Counted from the stretch's first letter, positions 7,856-16,158 are shown. The stretch is DNA of 32,466 nt from Porticoccus sp. (GCA_002733125.1 NVUM01000006.1:20449-52914); one strand, 5' to 3'. Translations and numbers: made by a program. Notes: generated by a model not told the origin, from the letters alone.

Positions 7856-9266
7856 CCCGCTCACTCTGGAGGTGCTTAAGCGCAGTGATCTTTCATTGAC
7901 GGCACCGTTTTCCCTGCAGGCCCCCGGGCTCGATAGCATGGTCTGTGAAGAGCTTTATCGCCATCTTCCCGGTCGTCGAGTGGTGTTCAGAACGCATTGG
8001 GGTGGCGCCCATGTGCTAGTGAAACTTTTTTTTCGCCGCAAAGATTTTGACCGCGAACGGAGCGGTCTGCTGGCCATGCAGAATGCCAGTGTCCCCTGTC
8101 CGGGAGAGGTCTGGATACTGAGGGACGGCAGTGGCAAAAGCGGCGATTTTCTTGCCACTGCGTTTCTTGAAGGTGCGGTCAGTCTGCGCCAGTTATATGC
8201 GTCCCAGCCACGGGAGGCAATGCCGGCATTGCTGAAGGATGCCGTTGCCATGATCGGGCGTCTGCACCGTGCTGGTGTCATGCAGGCGGATATTCATCTC
8301 GATAATTTCCTTTCCAGAGATGGCTCGCTCTTTATGATCGACGGCGGTGGTATTCAGCCGCTAAAAAAACCGCTGCACAATCTCGCCATGTTCTTTGCGC
8401 AGATGGTGCCGGAATATGATCAGCTGATGCCGGAGGTGATTCAGGCCTACGGAGCCGGTGCGCCGGAACCCGAACAGTTGCAGCCGCTGATTGCCAGAAT
8501 GCGGGAAAAACGGATTCGTCACTATTTGGCGAAGACGATCCGCGACTGCACCCAGTTTCAGCGGCTGAAGGTCAGGGGTGCTTTTGTTGTGGTGGCCAGA
8601 CAGCGGGTCACCGATAGACTGCTACAGGTCATCACCCAGCCGGAGGCGGCTGTGGGGCAGGCGACTTTTCTCAAGCGCGGCAATACCGCGACTGTGATGA
8701 AGCTGGCCGGAGCTAGTGGTAGCTGGGTGCTCAAGCGTTACAATATCAAAGACGTCTGGCACGGATTAGGGCGCGCTCTGCGGCGCAGTCGTGCCTGGAT
8801 TTCCTGGCAAAATGCCCATCGTCTTGAACTACTGGGCATTGCCACGCCCAGGCCGCTGGCCATGCGGGAAAACAGGGCTGGCCCCTTTCGCCAGGGGGCG
8901 TACCTGGTTACCGAGTGGTCCAGTGGCGAGAGTTTACAGGGCTGGTTGTTGCGGCATGGACCCGCCGGTATTCCGGATTGGCTGGACCGGGAGGTCAGTC
9001 GTCTGTTTGCTATCATGTGGCTGGGTCGGGTCAGCCACGGTGATATGAAAGCCACCAACCTGATTGTGTGTGGGGAGCAGCTCCAGTTGATCGATCTGGA
9101 TGCGCTGCGCCGCCACCGCTGCAAATGGTTCTTCAAGGCTGCGTACGGTAAGGATTTACAGCGCTTTATGGATAACTGGCAAGGCAAAACCTGGCAGCAC
9201 TTTGAACAGCTGCTGCGGCCCTATGCCAGTCAGTGCGGTATTAAACTCATCAATAAAAAGGTTTAA
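7848..9266 (+). CDS. Two-domain LPS core kinase-like protein
   Basis: This 472-residue protein contains two kinase-fold units in tandem. The first (roughly residues 1-230) has VLVKLFFRRKD with its lysine near residue 58, catalytic loop MQADIHLDNFLS with Asp148 and Asn153, and MIDGGGIQ. The second (roughly 260-460) has WVLKRYNIKD, catalytic loop SHGDMKATNLIV with Asp399 and Asn404, and LIDLDALRRH. Both have the full catalytic set, so both could be active. A protein of the same length and double structure sits at the same place in the Pseudomonas core operon. The likely substrate is the LPS core, with sites unknown. ATG 7848 lies inside the end of the previous gene with a GGGGGCGG-rich region upstream. 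Confidence 0.85.
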   Translation: MTDPLTLEVLKRSDLSLTAPFSLQAPGLDSMVCEELYRHLPGRRVVFRTHWGGAHVLVKLFFRRKDFDRERSGLLAMQNASVPCPGEVWILRDGSGKSGDFLATAFLEGAVSLRQLYASQPREAMPALLKDAVAMIGRLHRAGVMQADIHLDNFLSRDGSLFMIDGGGIQPLKKPLHNLAMFFAQMVPEYDQLMPEVIQAYGAGAPEPEQLQPLIARMREKRIRHYLAKTIRDCTQFQRLKVRGAFVVVARQRVTDRLLQVITQPEAAVGQATFLKRGNTATVMKLAGASGSWVLKRYNIKDVWHGLGRALRRSRAWISWQNAHRLELLGIATPRPLAMRENRAGPFRQGAYLVTEWSSGESLQGWLLRHGPAGIPDWLDREVSRLFAIMWLGRVSHGDMKATNLIVCGEQLQLIDLDALRRHRCKWFFKAAYGKDLQRFMDNWQGKTWQHFEQLLRPYASQCGIKLINKKV

Positions 9267-9268
9267 CA

Positions 9269-11005
9269 GTGTCGACAATTGTTCTCGGTATTTCCGGTGC
9301 GCTGAATCACGATTCATCCGCAGCCCTGTATGTGGATGAAAAGCTGGTGGCGGCGGCGGAAGAAGAGCGCTTTATCCGCGACAAGCATGCCAAGGGAAAA
9401 ATGCCCTATCAGGCGGCGAAATTCTGTCTGGAGTTCGCCGGTATCAAGCCGGAAGCGGTGGGTGTGGTTGCCGTTCCCTTCGCACCCATCTCGCTTTTTA
9501 CCCCTGCGCGCTGGCATTTTGCCAAGCGTTACTGGTATGCGCCCGACCGGGCACTGGATGCCCTGCTCAACGGCAATCGCCGTTTTCGGCGTTATCGCAA
9601 GCGGGTCTTCAGTCTGCTGCGCGAGCTGGGAATCAATCCGGCCGATGTGGAGTTTGAGCCGGTGGAGCACCACCTGGCTCATGCCTCGAGCGCTTACCAC
9701 CTGAGTGGCTTCAAGGAAAAAACGGCCATCATGGGGGTCGATGGAAAGGGTGAGTATGCCACCACTTTCTTTGGCTATGGCGAGAACGGAAAAATCCATA
9801 AAATCAAGGAGTTTTATGACCCCGATTCCCTCGGTGGCCTGTACGGTGCCATGACCGAGTACCTCGGTTTCGAAATGCTCGATGGGGAATACAAGGTGAT
9901 GGGCATGGCGCCCTACGGTGATGCGAGTAAGTATGACTTTTCCCGGCTGATCGATTTCGATGGCAAGGATTTTCGGGTCAATACCAAACTGGTCAATACC
10001 GTGGGTCTGCGCCGCTACAAGCAGGATGGTGTCGGTTTCTATTTCAGCCCGCAGCTGATTGACTGGCTCGGGCCGAAACGCGAGGGTGATATCGCCGATG
10101 AACCCTACATCGACTACGCCGCCACCATTCAGGCCCTGTTTGAAAGCGTGGTGCTCAAACTGATGGACTATTACCTTGGCGATATTCTCAGGGAGACGGG
10201 CAAACTGGCATTCTCTGGGGGTGGCGCGCTCAACGTAAAGCTGAATCAGAAAATTATCGCCCGGGAAGAAGTCAAGGAGCTGTATGTGCAGCCGGCTTCC
10301 GGGGATGCGGGCACGGCGGTGGGCGCTGCTTCCTATGCGCTAGTGAAGCGCGGCATTCAGCCGGAGCCCATGCAGCATGTGTACCTGGGGCCGAATTACA
10401 GCAATGAAGACTGTATACGCGCCTGCGAGGTGCATCCGAACAAGCCCGACTACCACTTGATTGACCAGGTTCCGCAAAAAATTGCCGCCCTGCTGACGGA
10501 GGGACATCCTGTGGCCTGGTTTCAGGGCCGGATGGAATTCGGCCCGCGTGCCCTGGGCGGCCGCTCCATTCTGGGCTGCCCGAGTGCCCCGGGGGTGGCG
10601 AACCGGATCAATGAGCAGATCAAGTTTCGCGAACGCTGGCGACCCTTCTGTCCGAGCATGCTGGATCGCGTTGCGCCACAGATGTTCAGGATAGATCACC
10701 CGGCCCCGTTCATGACGTTTACCTTCGAGGTGAACGATGAGTGGAAAACCCGCGTGCCGGAAGTCGTCCATGAGGATGGAACGGCGCGCGCGCAGGCCCT
10801 CAAGCGAGAGTACAACCCCCGTTACTATGAGTTAATGGAGGAAATGGAAAAGCTGACCGGCAATGGGGTGGTTCTGAATACATCGCTGAATCGGCGGGGA
10901 GAGCCCATGGTCTGTTCGCCCACCGATGCCCTGAATATGTTCTTCGGTTCCGATTTGCAGTATCTGATTATGGAAGATGTGTTAGTGATAAAAGCCGGCA
11001 TCTGA
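9269..11005 (+). CDS. NodU/CmcH-family carbamoyltransferase (LPS core)
   Basis: The 578-residue protein would transfer a carbamoyl group from carbamoyl phosphate to a sugar hydroxyl. The N-terminal Kae1-like domain shows ISGALNHDSSAALYVDEKLV and EEERFIRDKHAKGKMPYQAA, plus VEHHLAHASSAY near residue 130, a metal-binding type motif. The C-terminal domain shows GRMEFGPRALGGRSILG and LNTSLNRRGEPMV. In P. aeruginosa the orthologous position encodes the enzyme for 7-O-carbamoylation of heptose II, so the same role is likely here. The start is GTG 9269, three bases after the previous stop, with AAAGG upstream. This is the last GC-rich gene before a sharp fall in GC content at about 11030. Confidence 0.9.
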   Translation: MSTIVLGISGALNHDSSAALYVDEKLVAAAEEERFIRDKHAKGKMPYQAAKFCLEFAGIKPEAVGVVAVPFAPISLFTPARWHFAKRYWYAPDRALDALLNGNRRFRRYRKRVFSLLRELGINPADVEFEPVEHHLAHASSAYHLSGFKEKTAIMGVDGKGEYATTFFGYGENGKIHKIKEFYDPDSLGGLYGAMTEYLGFEMLDGEYKVMGMAPYGDASKYDFSRLIDFDGKDFRVNTKLVNTVGLRRYKQDGVGFYFSPQLIDWLGPKREGDIADEPYIDYAATIQALFESVVLKLMDYYLGDILRETGKLAFSGGGALNVKLNQKIIAREEVKELYVQPASGDAGTAVGAASYALVKRGIQPEPMQHVYLGPNYSNEDCIRACEVHPNKPDYHLIDQVPQKIAALLTEGHPVAWFQGRMEFGPRALGGRSILGCPSAPGVANRINEQIKFRERWRPFCPSMLDRVAPQMFRIDHPAPFMTFTFEVNDEWKTRVPEVVHEDGTARAQALKREYNPRYYELMEEMEKLTGNGVVLNTSLNRRGEPMVCSPTDALNMFFGSDLQYLIMEDVLVIKAGI

Positions 11006-11024
11006 AATTGAATAACGGGGAAGA

Positions 11025-11903
11025 ATGTCAGTGTTGCAACATTTACTGAAAGCTGCGTATAACAAAAAAGGTTTTTCGTACCGTTTGGTCTCCGGTATAT
11101 TGAGATCTGAAAATAAAATAATAAAAAAACACTTAGGAAGAAGAGTTAAAAAATCCATAAAAATTTATGCAAAAAACAAAAGAATAAATCTCGGCTTTAA
11201 TCATATTATAGAAAATGAAAAAACAGAAATCGAATGCTTTTCATCCGACTTGAATACAGCAGTAGTTTATTTTAATGCAGTACCGGATTACATATATGCG
11301 TTTTACAAAAAATATCTTTTGGATGATGGCCTGTTTTTAGATATTGGTGCAAATGTGGGTATCCATACACTAATTGCATTGGCTGCCAATAAGCGTATTT
11401 TTGTTCACTCATTTGAGCCGTCGCCTGAAATATTTTCCAGGCTGAAAAAGAATATAAATAAAAATAATATCGATCGGATTGAGCTGCATCAGCTTGCAGT
11501 TTCTGGGAGTAATGGGCACGTTTTTTTTCAAGATTGCAGTTCGGAGGCCAATATCGGCATCTCGCATATTTCAAGCGAAAATACAGGGCTGAAGGTTCAG
11601 TCTGTGAGTATCGACTCGCTGTTGAGTGAGGTCGAAAAGAGGGTTTGTTTGATAAAGATTGATGTTGAGGGTTATGAGCCCGGCGTTCTCGAAGGAGCTA
11701 GGGGCAAGCTTAGCAGGGATAAGCCGGTTATCACCTTAGAGTTTAACCGACACCACTACTCGCTAGAGGATATCTGTAAAGAAGTTCCCTACGACCACGA
11801 TATCCTTCTCTGGGAAAAATTCCGGTTCACGCCTGTGAAAGATTTTTCTGTCTTAAATAAAATCAAGAATTCCAAGGATATTGTTATTATTCCAAAAGCG
11901 TAG
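11025..11903 (+). CDS. FkbM-family SAM-dependent methyltransferase
   Basis: The 292-residue product has the Rossmann methyltransferase signature FLDIGANVGIHTLIAL (about residues 102-117), the acidic ribose-binding strand HSFEPSPEIFSRL, and the FkbM C-terminal pattern LIKIDVEGYEPGVLEGA with ITLEFNRHHY. FkbM enzymes O-methylate sugars or polyketides; in this context a core or O-antigen sugar is the likely acceptor, but that is inference. The first half of the gene is remarkably AT-rich: 25 G/C in 120 bases at 11101-11220 by hand count, against about 70% in 60 bases of the preceding gene. That contrast and lysine-rich codon use suggest horizontal acquisition. ATG 11025 has GGGGAAG just upstream. 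Confidence 0.87.
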   Translation: MSVLQHLLKAAYNKKGFSYRLVSGILRSENKIIKKHLGRRVKKSIKIYAKNKRINLGFNHIIENEKTEIECFSSDLNTAVVYFNAVPDYIYAFYKKYLLDDGLFLDIGANVGIHTLIALAANKRIFVHSFEPSPEIFSRLKKNINKNNIDRIELHQLAVSGSNGHVFFQDCSSEANIGISHISSENTGLKVQSVSIDSLLSEVEKRVCLIKIDVEGYEPGVLEGARGKLSRDKPVITLEFNRHHYSLEDICKEVPYDHDILLWEKFRFTPVKDFSVLNKIKNSKDIVIIPKA

Positions 11904-11929
11904 AATTTTATTTATAGGTTTTATAAAAA

Positions 11930-12778
11930 ATGAAAAAAAAATTAATTTTTATTCTTTCATCAAATTACAGCGGATCGCACTTCTTCTCACTTCTTTTGGG
12001 TAGTCATAGTCGAGGCGAACATCTTGGCGAACTGAAAAATATTTATAAAAGTTTTGATGCAGTTTCCTGCTATATTTGTGAGGATCTTGGTGACTGCCGC
12101 CTCTATCACAATATAAAAGAATGTCCTAAGCAGGATTTATATAAAGAGTTATTTTCAAGAGTTGATGGCAATATTGAGTTTCTGGTGGATATTTCCAAAA
12201 AATCGGAATGGTTTGAAAACTTTATTCCCAGCAGTGAATACGATATTCGTCTGATTCATCTTGTCAGGGATCCCCGCGCCCTGGCGAGGCGGTGGCTGAT
12301 GCGTTTTGATGAAAAACAGATTGGGTTGCGTGAGCGGATCAAGCAAATCAGAAAAAATCCACTCAAGATCGGTAAGCTGCTTTTTGGCGATCTCTTGACT
12401 GTGTGTATCTACAAGTGGATATCCCAGAACAGAAAAATGGCCGACTTTGTGAAATCAACCGGTTTGCCCGCCAGAATGATTACCTACAAGGAGCTAGCAT
12501 TAAAGCCGGATGAGACACTGGCGTCGATTTGTGAATGGATCGGTGTTAGTTATGAGCCCGGCCAAAAGGACTACTGGAATTTCGAGCATCACGGTACTCA
12601 GAAAAAAGAGTATGAGTGGGTGAAGGAGAAAGGCGGTGCCCAATTCTTTGATCAACGCTGGCGAGAATTTCTGACGGAGGCCCAGATCCAGGAAATAGAA
12701 AAAAATCGGGATCTTCAGTCACTGCTGGAGCAATTTTCTCTGAGATTTTCCCCTGAAGGACTTGACCATACGGGGTAG
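11930..12778 (+). CDS. Sulfotransferase-family protein (PAPS-type)
   Basis: The 282-residue protein starts with KKLIFILSSNYSGSHFFSLL, matching the 5'-phosphosulfate-binding loop of PAPS-dependent sulfotransferases, followed by GEHLGELKNI. LIHLVRDPRALARRW near residue 110 matches the 3'-phosphate-binding motif (RDPR with downstream basic residues). A later segment, MITYKELALKPDETLASICEWIGV, is typical of the family's helical end. It would transfer sulfate to a carbohydrate or other hydroxyl. A sulfated LPS sugar is the obvious hypothesis given the surrounding core genes, but no substrate can be read here. The 5' half is AT-rich like the preceding methyltransferase. Start ATG 11930 has only a weak upstream purine stretch. 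Confidence 0.78.
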   Translation: MKKKLIFILSSNYSGSHFFSLLLGSHSRGEHLGELKNIYKSFDAVSCYICEDLGDCRLYHNIKECPKQDLYKELFSRVDGNIEFLVDISKKSEWFENFIPSSEYDIRLIHLVRDPRALARRWLMRFDEKQIGLRERIKQIRKNPLKIGKLLFGDLLTVCIYKWISQNRKMADFVKSTGLPARMITYKELALKPDETLASICEWIGVSYEPGQKDYWNFEHHGTQKKEYEWVKEKGGAQFFDQRWREFLTEAQIQEIEKNRDLQSLLEQFSLRFSPEGLDHTG

Positions 12779-12825
12779 AGGGGGCCCCTTGGTAAAAGGC
12801 ACAGGTCGCTATGTGATGGATCATT

Positions 12826-13737
12826 TTATGAATTGATCGCCGTAAAACCTTCCGGTGAAATCTTGAAGCCCTCTTTGGCCGCGACATCAATGGCAACGTG
12901 AACGAGCTTATCCAGTTTCATCCAGGCAGAGGGCTCTTTGCGAAGGGGTTTTGGTAGCCAGGTATTGGATTTCCAGTTCATGAAGTGCAGGTACATAAAC
13001 TCTCGCTCGCCGTCGCGACTATTGGTCAGTTTCCCGTTTTGCCAAAACCATTGCTGAGGGTGATCCATGCGCCCATCCCACCATGGCATGGGAGAGAGGA
13101 TTGTAGAGTATTGCTCCTTGTAGAGCGTATTTCGCTGGTAAGAAGACGATAACGACCAAAAATACTGTAGCCATTTGGGATGCTTTCGGTGCGGCTGGAA
13201 TACCTTTGAAAATTTCGATTCATCAATTCCCAGGTGTTGATCGTTTTCAAGTAGTTGCTGCCAGTGCGGTATTTTTCGAAAGGCGTTGCGATATTTCTCG
13301 CTATTTCTGAGCAGGCAAAAGTGCCCTGAAATACGCCGTTCATGGCTGCTGATCACATTATATTTCTGCAGTACGTGCTCTGTCAGAAAAGCCCTCAATT
13401 TGCCATAAATGATATCAATGTCGCCAAAGGCGAAGAAATCGTATCCGGTGAGTTGATCCTGGTGGATAAAACCCAATGCCGGCTTCAAGTCACAAAGCTT
13501 GTAGGGGTTAGCCGGGTTGAAATCAATACCCAAGTGCGAACTGGCCAGCTGTTTGTAGTCTTCAAACGTGCTTTCGATAAATTGGACATTGGTTGGACAG
13601 ATTGCCGGTTTTTCGCAATCCGTATAAAAAAGCCAGTTGATATCTGGGTTATACCGGCAGCTCTCAAGATAAAAGTCGATCCACTCGGGCCATTTGCCAA
13701 AGTAAGGAATAATTTTAAGAATAGACGAGGTTTTCAA
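12826..13737 (-). CDS. DUF6625-like putative glycosyltransferase
   Basis: This 303-residue protein resembles DUF6625, a family thought to have a GT-A glycosyltransferase fold. The N-terminus has ILKIIPYFGKWPEWIDFYLES, then YNPDINWLFYTD. The segment YKLCDLKPALGF leads to YDFFAFGDIDIIYGKL, whose Asp106/Asp108 form a DxD-like metal-binding pair. No signal peptide or membrane segment is evident. A role in building a core or O-antigen sugar is inferred from fold and neighbours; donor and acceptor are unknown. The start appears to be TTG at 13737, because an in-frame TGA lies just upstream and no ATG or GTG is near the conserved N-terminus. It is 23 bp after the upstream glycosyltransferase gene, probably the last gene of the minus-strand unit. 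Confidence 0.75.
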   Translation of the reverse strand: MKTSSILKIIPYFGKWPEWIDFYLESCRYNPDINWLFYTDCEKPAICPTNVQFIESTFEDYKQLASSHLGIDFNPANPYKLCDLKPALGFIHQDQLTGYDFFAFGDIDIIYGKLRAFLTEHVLQKYNVISSHERRISGHFCLLRNSEKYRNAFRKIPHWQQLLENDQHLGIDESKFSKVFQPHRKHPKWLQYFWSLSSSYQRNTLYKEQYSTILSPMPWWDGRMDHPQQWFWQNGKLTNSRDGEREFMYLHFMNWKSNTWLPKPLRKEPSAWMKLDKLVHVAIDVAAKEGFKISPEGFTAINS

Positions 13738-13760
13738 GTCGGGTTGTCACTCTGTTTGAA

Positions 13761-14903
13761 TTATTGTTCTGAATCTGCGGCAACAGCTTTGCCCAGAGTG
13801 CTGGTGACCTGAGGTAGTTGCCAGAATTGCTCCCTGACGGCGCAATCGGAGAAATGGTTTTGTAATCGTTGGAAGATCCGATTGTGGTCGGATTCTGTCA
13901 GTTGCTTCTGTGAAACCCGGATCAACTTTTCAGCCAGCGCGTCAGCGTCCCTGAATGGAAACAGTGCGCCAGTGTCTCCCACAACCTCCGGGCCGCCACC
14001 GCAGTCTGAACAAATAATCGGCAGCTCCGCAGCCATGGCCTCGAGCAGAACCATACCGAATGGCTCGTGATCCGAGGTCAGGGCAAAGGCATCAAAGGCT
14101 CTGAAGTAGCGCCTTGCCTCAATCACGTTGCCAGGAAGCAGGACGCTGTCGCTGACGTTGAGTTCGGCGGCGAGTGTTTTGAGTGCTTGCCGCAGTTTTC
14201 CGTCACCCAGCATGACCAGCAGCGCACCAGCGGGAAGATGGGGCAGTGCTCGGGCAAATCCTTTTATCAGTGTCTGCGGATCCTTGTCGGGGTGCAGTCG
14301 GCCAACGCTGCCCAGGATCCAGCTGTCCTCGGGCAGACGGAGTTTATGCCGTGCTTCTTGCCGGTCAAACAGGTCCTGACGTGCGGCATCAACATCAATA
14401 CGGTTGTAGAGCGTGATGATTTTGTCCTCTGGCCAGCCGGGCAGGTGGGATCGTATTTCATCGCGCACGGCATTCGAGACGGCAAGTAACGTCAATCTGG
14501 ATTTGAACAGGTTGCCCATGAGGCGTCGGCCAAAGCGGTCAAAATCGCCAAATGAGTGACGCACACTGAAAATGGGCAGATCCGTCGCAAGCAGTCCCAC
14601 ATAGGCGGATTTGGCGCGGTGAGCGATACAGGCAGAGAAGGGATATTGCCGTGCGATTTTTTTGACTTCACGGATAACGGTCAGTTTGGCACCTGCAAGG
14701 GCTTTGCTGTTGTGGCCGAGAAAAATGACCTCATCGGAGCAAGTTTTTTTCGCGACCTCCGGGTCTGGTTCCCCGGTCATAAAAACGGTAATCACCTTAT
14801 AGGGCGTATCCTTGAACAAAACAGCATACTGCCGGGCGCAATCCAGAAAGGGATCGTAGTAGCAGTGGCACAGTTGCAATATATATTGTTGGTCATTGTT
14901 CAT
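13761..14903 (-). CDS. GT4-family glycosyltransferase
   Basis: The 380-residue protein has the two-domain GT-B layout. The N-terminal half carries DQQYILQLCHCYYDPFLDCARQ and, near residues 125-150, SVRHSFGDFDRFGRRLMG. The C-terminal half holds GSVGRLHPDKDPQTLIKGF and the donor-site motif HEPFGMVLLEAMAAELPIICSD, with the two glutamates of the EX7E signature, followed by GGGPEVVGDTGALFPF. This is a retaining GT4 enzyme of the type that extends LPS core or O-antigen. The sugar specificity cannot be assigned. It lies six bases after the O-antigen ligase gene and before the DUF6625-like gene, so it is likely part of the same transcript. Confidence 0.88.
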   Translation of the reverse strand: MNNDQQYILQLCHCYYDPFLDCARQYAVLFKDTPYKVITVFMTGEPDPEVAKKTCSDEVIFLGHNSKALAGAKLTVIREVKKIARQYPFSACIAHRAKSAYVGLLATDLPIFSVRHSFGDFDRFGRRLMGNLFKSRLTLLAVSNAVRDEIRSHLPGWPEDKIITLYNRIDVDAARQDLFDRQEARHKLRLPEDSWILGSVGRLHPDKDPQTLIKGFARALPHLPAGALLVMLGDGKLRQALKTLAAELNVSDSVLLPGNVIEARRYFRAFDAFALTSDHEPFGMVLLEAMAAELPIICSDCGGGPEVVGDTGALFPFRDADALAEKLIRVSQKQLTESDHNRIFQRLQNHFSDCAVREQFWQLPQVTSTLGKAVAADSEQ

Positions 14904-14909
14904 TTTCGG

Positions 14910-16112
14910 TTACACAAATGCCTTTCTGGGCAATGATTTCAGTTCATAGAGTGATAATACAATAACCGGCAACCAGAAAATCAGCCAATAGCCGCGGGGT
15001 CTGGAAATTACGGAATCGAGATTGACAAGGCCCATTGTACAGGCGAATACAAATAGAATAGTGGCCACGACTGCATGGGGGTTGGCTCGCAATTTCCAGC
15101 CGGTAAGCAATACCGTCAATATCATTAGTAGCAGCAGGCTGAGGCCGACAATGCCGCCTGATAGCAAGGCGCCGAGATAGACGCTGTGGTAGGCTCTCCA
15201 ACCGGCCAGCCCGCCTTCAGCGATATAAATGGTCGTTCCATGGCCATGACCGAACCAGTAATGATGGAACTCCTTCAGATAGCCTGACCAAAGATCAAGC
15301 CTATAGCTTTGTCCCTTTTCGATATAGGCATCAATGAGTGGTGCGAGAAAAATGCAGGCCGCTATCAGTAACATCAGGCCAAGCCCGGTCAGTATAAGCT
15401 TTGTCCTGTTTTTGATAGGAGAAAGGGCAACCATGGCAAAACCGAAAAACAGGGTTCCGGCAATGGCCAATCGCGTATGAGTCAATACCAGGGTGACCAG
15501 AAAAACAGTTAACGCAAGCAGCAACAACAGGACAGTGGACCTCCGCTCCCGGTTGCCCGGTTCATAGAGAAGGCTGGCCAGACAGAGCAGTGCTCCTGCA
15601 CCCATGCAGAACCCGGTGCGTACTTTATCGACCAGGGGGCCGGGAATGCTAAATCGCCTGGTGAGTGGGTAATCCAGATACAGGTACTGGTAGGCTGCAT
15701 AACAGGCAGCGGTAATGCTGCCGGCAATAATCAACCATTTATAGAGACACTGAAGTCGGCGGTCTGCTCCGTTAAACGTAAATAAAAAAATAACCCAGAA
15801 ACTGACCAGATAAAAAACATCTTTTATCGGATTAAGAATGTCGCGGCTGCTTTCAGGTTCAGACCAGGACAGGCTCAGCAAGGAATAACCCAAAAACAGT
15901 GATGAGGCGATTGCTGTTCGTGATTCAAGTAGGGCGGACCATTTGCACAGGCCTTTAAAGGCGATTAATGGAAAAGCAATACACACAAATAGTATGAATA
16001 ATTTCAGGTGAAGATTTTTTTCGGGAATAAAAAAAATACTGGCCAGCAAAAAAACAACACTGTAAAAAAACAGTGTTTTTGTTTTTTCTTCAAAGGGTAA
16101 AGTCGCAATCAT
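14910..16112 (-). CDS. waaL: O-antigen ligase / Wzy_C-family membrane protein
   Basis: The product is a 400-residue polytopic membrane protein with about 11-12 hydrophobic segments (for example residues 13-30, 37-52, 98-114, 124-142, 192-212, 238-258 and 318-334). The large periplasmic loop holds YRLDLWSGYLKEFHHYWFGHG and AYHSVYLGALLSGGIVG. His309-Ser followed by nine residues and GIVG fits the H[NSQ]X9GXX[GTY] motif reported for P. aeruginosa WaaL. Arg214 in THTRLAIAG is a second conserved-type basic residue. It would join undecaprenyl-linked polysaccharide to lipid A-core on the periplasmic side. Wzy polymerases share the fold, but the location in a core cluster and the His motif favour ligase. 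A terminator-like hairpin lies within its first 20 codons. Confidence 0.8.
   Translation of the reverse strand: MIATLPFEEKTKTLFFYSVVFLLASIFFIPEKNLHLKLFILFVCIAFPLIAFKGLCKWSALLESRTAIASSLFLGYSLLSLSWSEPESSRDILNPIKDVFYLVSFWVIFLFTFNGADRRLQCLYKWLIIAGSITAACYAAYQYLYLDYPLTRRFSIPGPLVDKVRTGFCMGAGALLCLASLLYEPGNRERRSTVLLLLLALTVFLVTLVLTHTRLAIAGTLFFGFAMVALSPIKNRTKLILTGLGLMLLIAACIFLAPLIDAYIEKGQSYRLDLWSGYLKEFHHYWFGHGHGTTIYIAEGGLAGWRAYHSVYLGALLSGGIVGLSLLLLMILTVLLTGWKLRANPHAVVATILFVFACTMGLVNLDSVISRPRGYWLIFWLPVIVLSLYELKSLPRKAFV
16056..16077. terminator. Bidirectional terminator-like hairpin inside the waaL 5' coding region
   Basis: AACACTGT (16056-16063), a six-base loop (16064-16069) and ACAGTGTT (16070-16077) form a perfect 8-bp stem. 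On the plus strand it continues into TTTG and TTTTTT (to 16086). On the minus strand, the direction of waaL, it is followed by G and seven T. It covers waaL codons 12-19. It could act as an attenuator for waaL or stop antisense transcription; AT-rich coding sequence could also produce it by chance. Confidence 0.4.
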
Positions 16113-16158
16113 CGTGATTTTAAATCCAAAACGGCTTTTTAGGGGGGCGATAAGCCCG

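Noticed and set aside
12780-12790. GGGGCCCC palindrome after the sulfotransferase gene, considered as a terminator
   Set aside because: It has no loop and no T run, so it cannot form a usable hairpin terminator; probably chance in a short convergent gap.
16131-16158. GGGC-GCCC stem between the small kinase gene and waaL
   Set aside because: The stem is only four bases and is followed by C and A residues in the direction of transcription, not a T tract.
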